A DNA stretch of 64,000 bases from Saccharina japonica (Eukaryota; Sar; Phaeophyceae; Laminariales; Laminariaceae): NCBI GenBank assembly GCA_008828725.1, contig MEHQ01003341.1, positions 1 through 64,000 on the forward strand, in the 5' to 3' direction. This document shows positions 62,831 through 64,000 of the stretch, in pieces. How positions within the stretch are numbered: the first letter of the stretch is position 1; each line of letters opens with the position of its first letter. The notes below the pieces were generated by a model, which made no database searches, was not told the DNA's origin, and saw only the letters and a program-made list of their open reading frames with translations. A program made the position numbers and the translations under genes.

Positions 62831-63069
62831 ATCCCACGGTAGGGGTACCACTTTTAGGCTCAATAGTTTCTGACGGGTTGTGCGCCTCACGTGAGTAACC
62901 ACCGGATACTACAGTAGTATTATTTACTGGTTTATTTGTTTTTGGACTACCGCATTGGAAGGTTTGGTCGGGTTGCGCTAACGAATGTTTCCGAAGTCAT
63001 GATTCGGGTGGGATATTAAGCTCCTCATGTGAGGAGCTCAGAAAATTATGGTGCACCCCTACCGTGCGA
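62831..63069. mobile_element. MITE, ATCCCACGGTAGGGG family
   Basis: About 239 bp, nearly colinear with 6242-6477; right end CACCCCTACCGTGCGAC is slightly mutated. Confidence 0.65.
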
Positions 63070-63148
63070 CGACTCTGGCCATCCGACAATGCTTAGCATG
63101 AGCCTTAACATTGACGGCGACAAATATTTATCGATCGGCCGTGTATAT

Positions 63149-63462
63149 CGCCCCGGTAGTCTAGGGGTCAGCTTGAAATGTTACTAGTACCCGAGTTCGA
63201 ATCCCACCGTGGTGAGATTTTGACTCTATTTGCAAAAAAATAAAAAGGAAACAATTGCTGACAGCGCCTTCGTAGCGTGGATTGGCACAATTCGATGCGA
63301 GGGAAGAAAGTGCTGAAATCTTCTCGCGATCAAAATAAAATGCAAGGCACGACACAGTAGAGGGAAGAGACGAGAAGAGGAGCCTACTTAGTGATCCCGG
63401 ATCTGAGTTACGACTAAAGAGGGAGATATAAAAGACGGGCGAAGATAATAAATGAGATGGAA
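63149..63462 (+). mobile_element. SINE-like element with tRNA-related head (copy 2)
   Basis: Head GCCCCGGTAGTCTAGGGGTC (A box) and GAGTTCGAATCCC (B box), body GATGCGAGGGAAGAAA, TCTTCTCGCGATC, AGCCTACTTAGTGATCCC, GGATCTGAGTTACGACTA. Confidence 0.65.
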
Positions 63463-63549
63463 TTTAAATAAAGCAAAAGTATCGCCGACCCACTGTCGCG
63501 GACAATACGGATCAGCGCTATCAGCGTATGTATGTATGTCTTGCCTCAC

Positions 63550-63573
63550 CTTGATAGCTGCCGTGGGCTTCAT
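63550..63573 (-). CDS. Possible mini-exon 1 (MKPTAAIK)
   Basis: Minus strand TCGAAGATGAAGCCCACGGC AGCTATCAAG followed by GTGAGG. The 8-codon start resembles the beginning of gene 2 (TCGAAGATGAAGCCCGCCGC). Phase 0, as required by the PA gene exon at 60829, but other exons (for instance a signal peptide) would be needed between. Confidence 0.3.
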
Positions 63574-64000
63574 CTTCGACGTGTCTCGTTCGTTCACGCT
63601 CACCTGTCAACCAGCCCAAGGAGGCAGGTGGTCCCGGAACGTTGACTTATCCCTCGGTGTTAGGGGTTGTTGCAGTTAGTTTTTGCTTTCTGTGGAAATA
63701 TTTTGTCACTGGGACCGGTCGAGCTCCTTAAAAAAGGAGTAACTCCTGGTTAGTATGATACTTTTACTACTATTATACCTGGTGTATACGAAGCACTTGA
63801 GGTTTTGGTCGAGTTGCGCGGACAAACGTTCTCCGGAGTCCATGTGTCGGGGGAGGCTTTTTGTTTTTCGATCTCCCTCACGTGAGGAGCTCAGAAAATA
63901 AGGCGTCACCCTTGCAAGGCATTTTGCTCCGTTCAAACCCTCAGGGTGTTATTTAGCGGAATGGTCCGCGTGTGGCATTGTATGTGGTGAACACGAGCTG

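Overview
This is eukaryotic nuclear DNA. The real coding sequence lies in short exons (88 to 726 bp) separated by long introns with GT-AG and a few GC-AG borders. Several families of TIR elements, tRNA-derived SINE-like repeats, LTR retroelements and long simple-sequence arrays surround the exons. There is no sign of bacterial operons. The text style (moderate GC, many CTG/TAC-rich intron tracts, intron-rich secreted proteins) fits a stramenopile, most likely a brown alga of the Ectocarpus type. That assignment is inference from style and not from a marker gene.

All protein-coding exons that could be chained by reading frame are on the minus strand, so genes are read from high to low coordinates. 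(1) About 60.8-54.8 kb: a protein with two protease-associated (PA) domains, six exons in one continuous frame. Its 5' end (perhaps a mini-exon at 63.57 kb) and 3' end were not found. (2) 50.44-40.66 kb: a secreted or membrane-anchored class I SAM-dependent methyltransferase with six exons. (3) 35.18-7.72 kb: a paralogue of gene 2 with the same exon plan. Its exon 4 is missing from the sequence and most likely lies in the run of N at 10851-11638.

Genes 2 and 3 sit in an adjacent head-to-tail segmental duplication. The left copy is about 3.36-35.5 kb and the right copy about 35.55-50.7 kb; both exons and intronic repeats align. The left copy is swollen mainly because its first intron (19.2 kb, against 2.7 kb in gene 2) holds two copies (A and B) of an LTR retroelement. 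Each carries a broken coiled-coil, glutamine/proline-rich ORF. A 3.7 kb block interrupts the 5' LTR of A. A 1.7 kb piece that includes the end of exon 1 is repeated next to A and stops exactly at a single N (27002).

The rest is repeats: a heptamer array of about 104 units (8.47-9.2 kb), a 53-unit pentamer array (3.88-4.14 kb), decamer and trinucleotide arrays (56.7-58.6 kb), a 35-G run, a fold-back element carrying telomere-like CCCTAA repeats (1.37-1.65 kb), a hAT-like element with target-site duplication (47.57 kb), at least four MITE families, a tRNA-headed SINE family, four tandem tRNA-like units, and a LINE reverse-transcriptase remnant (11.7-12.2 kb). Most long open frames in the window are translations of these repeats and are not genes.
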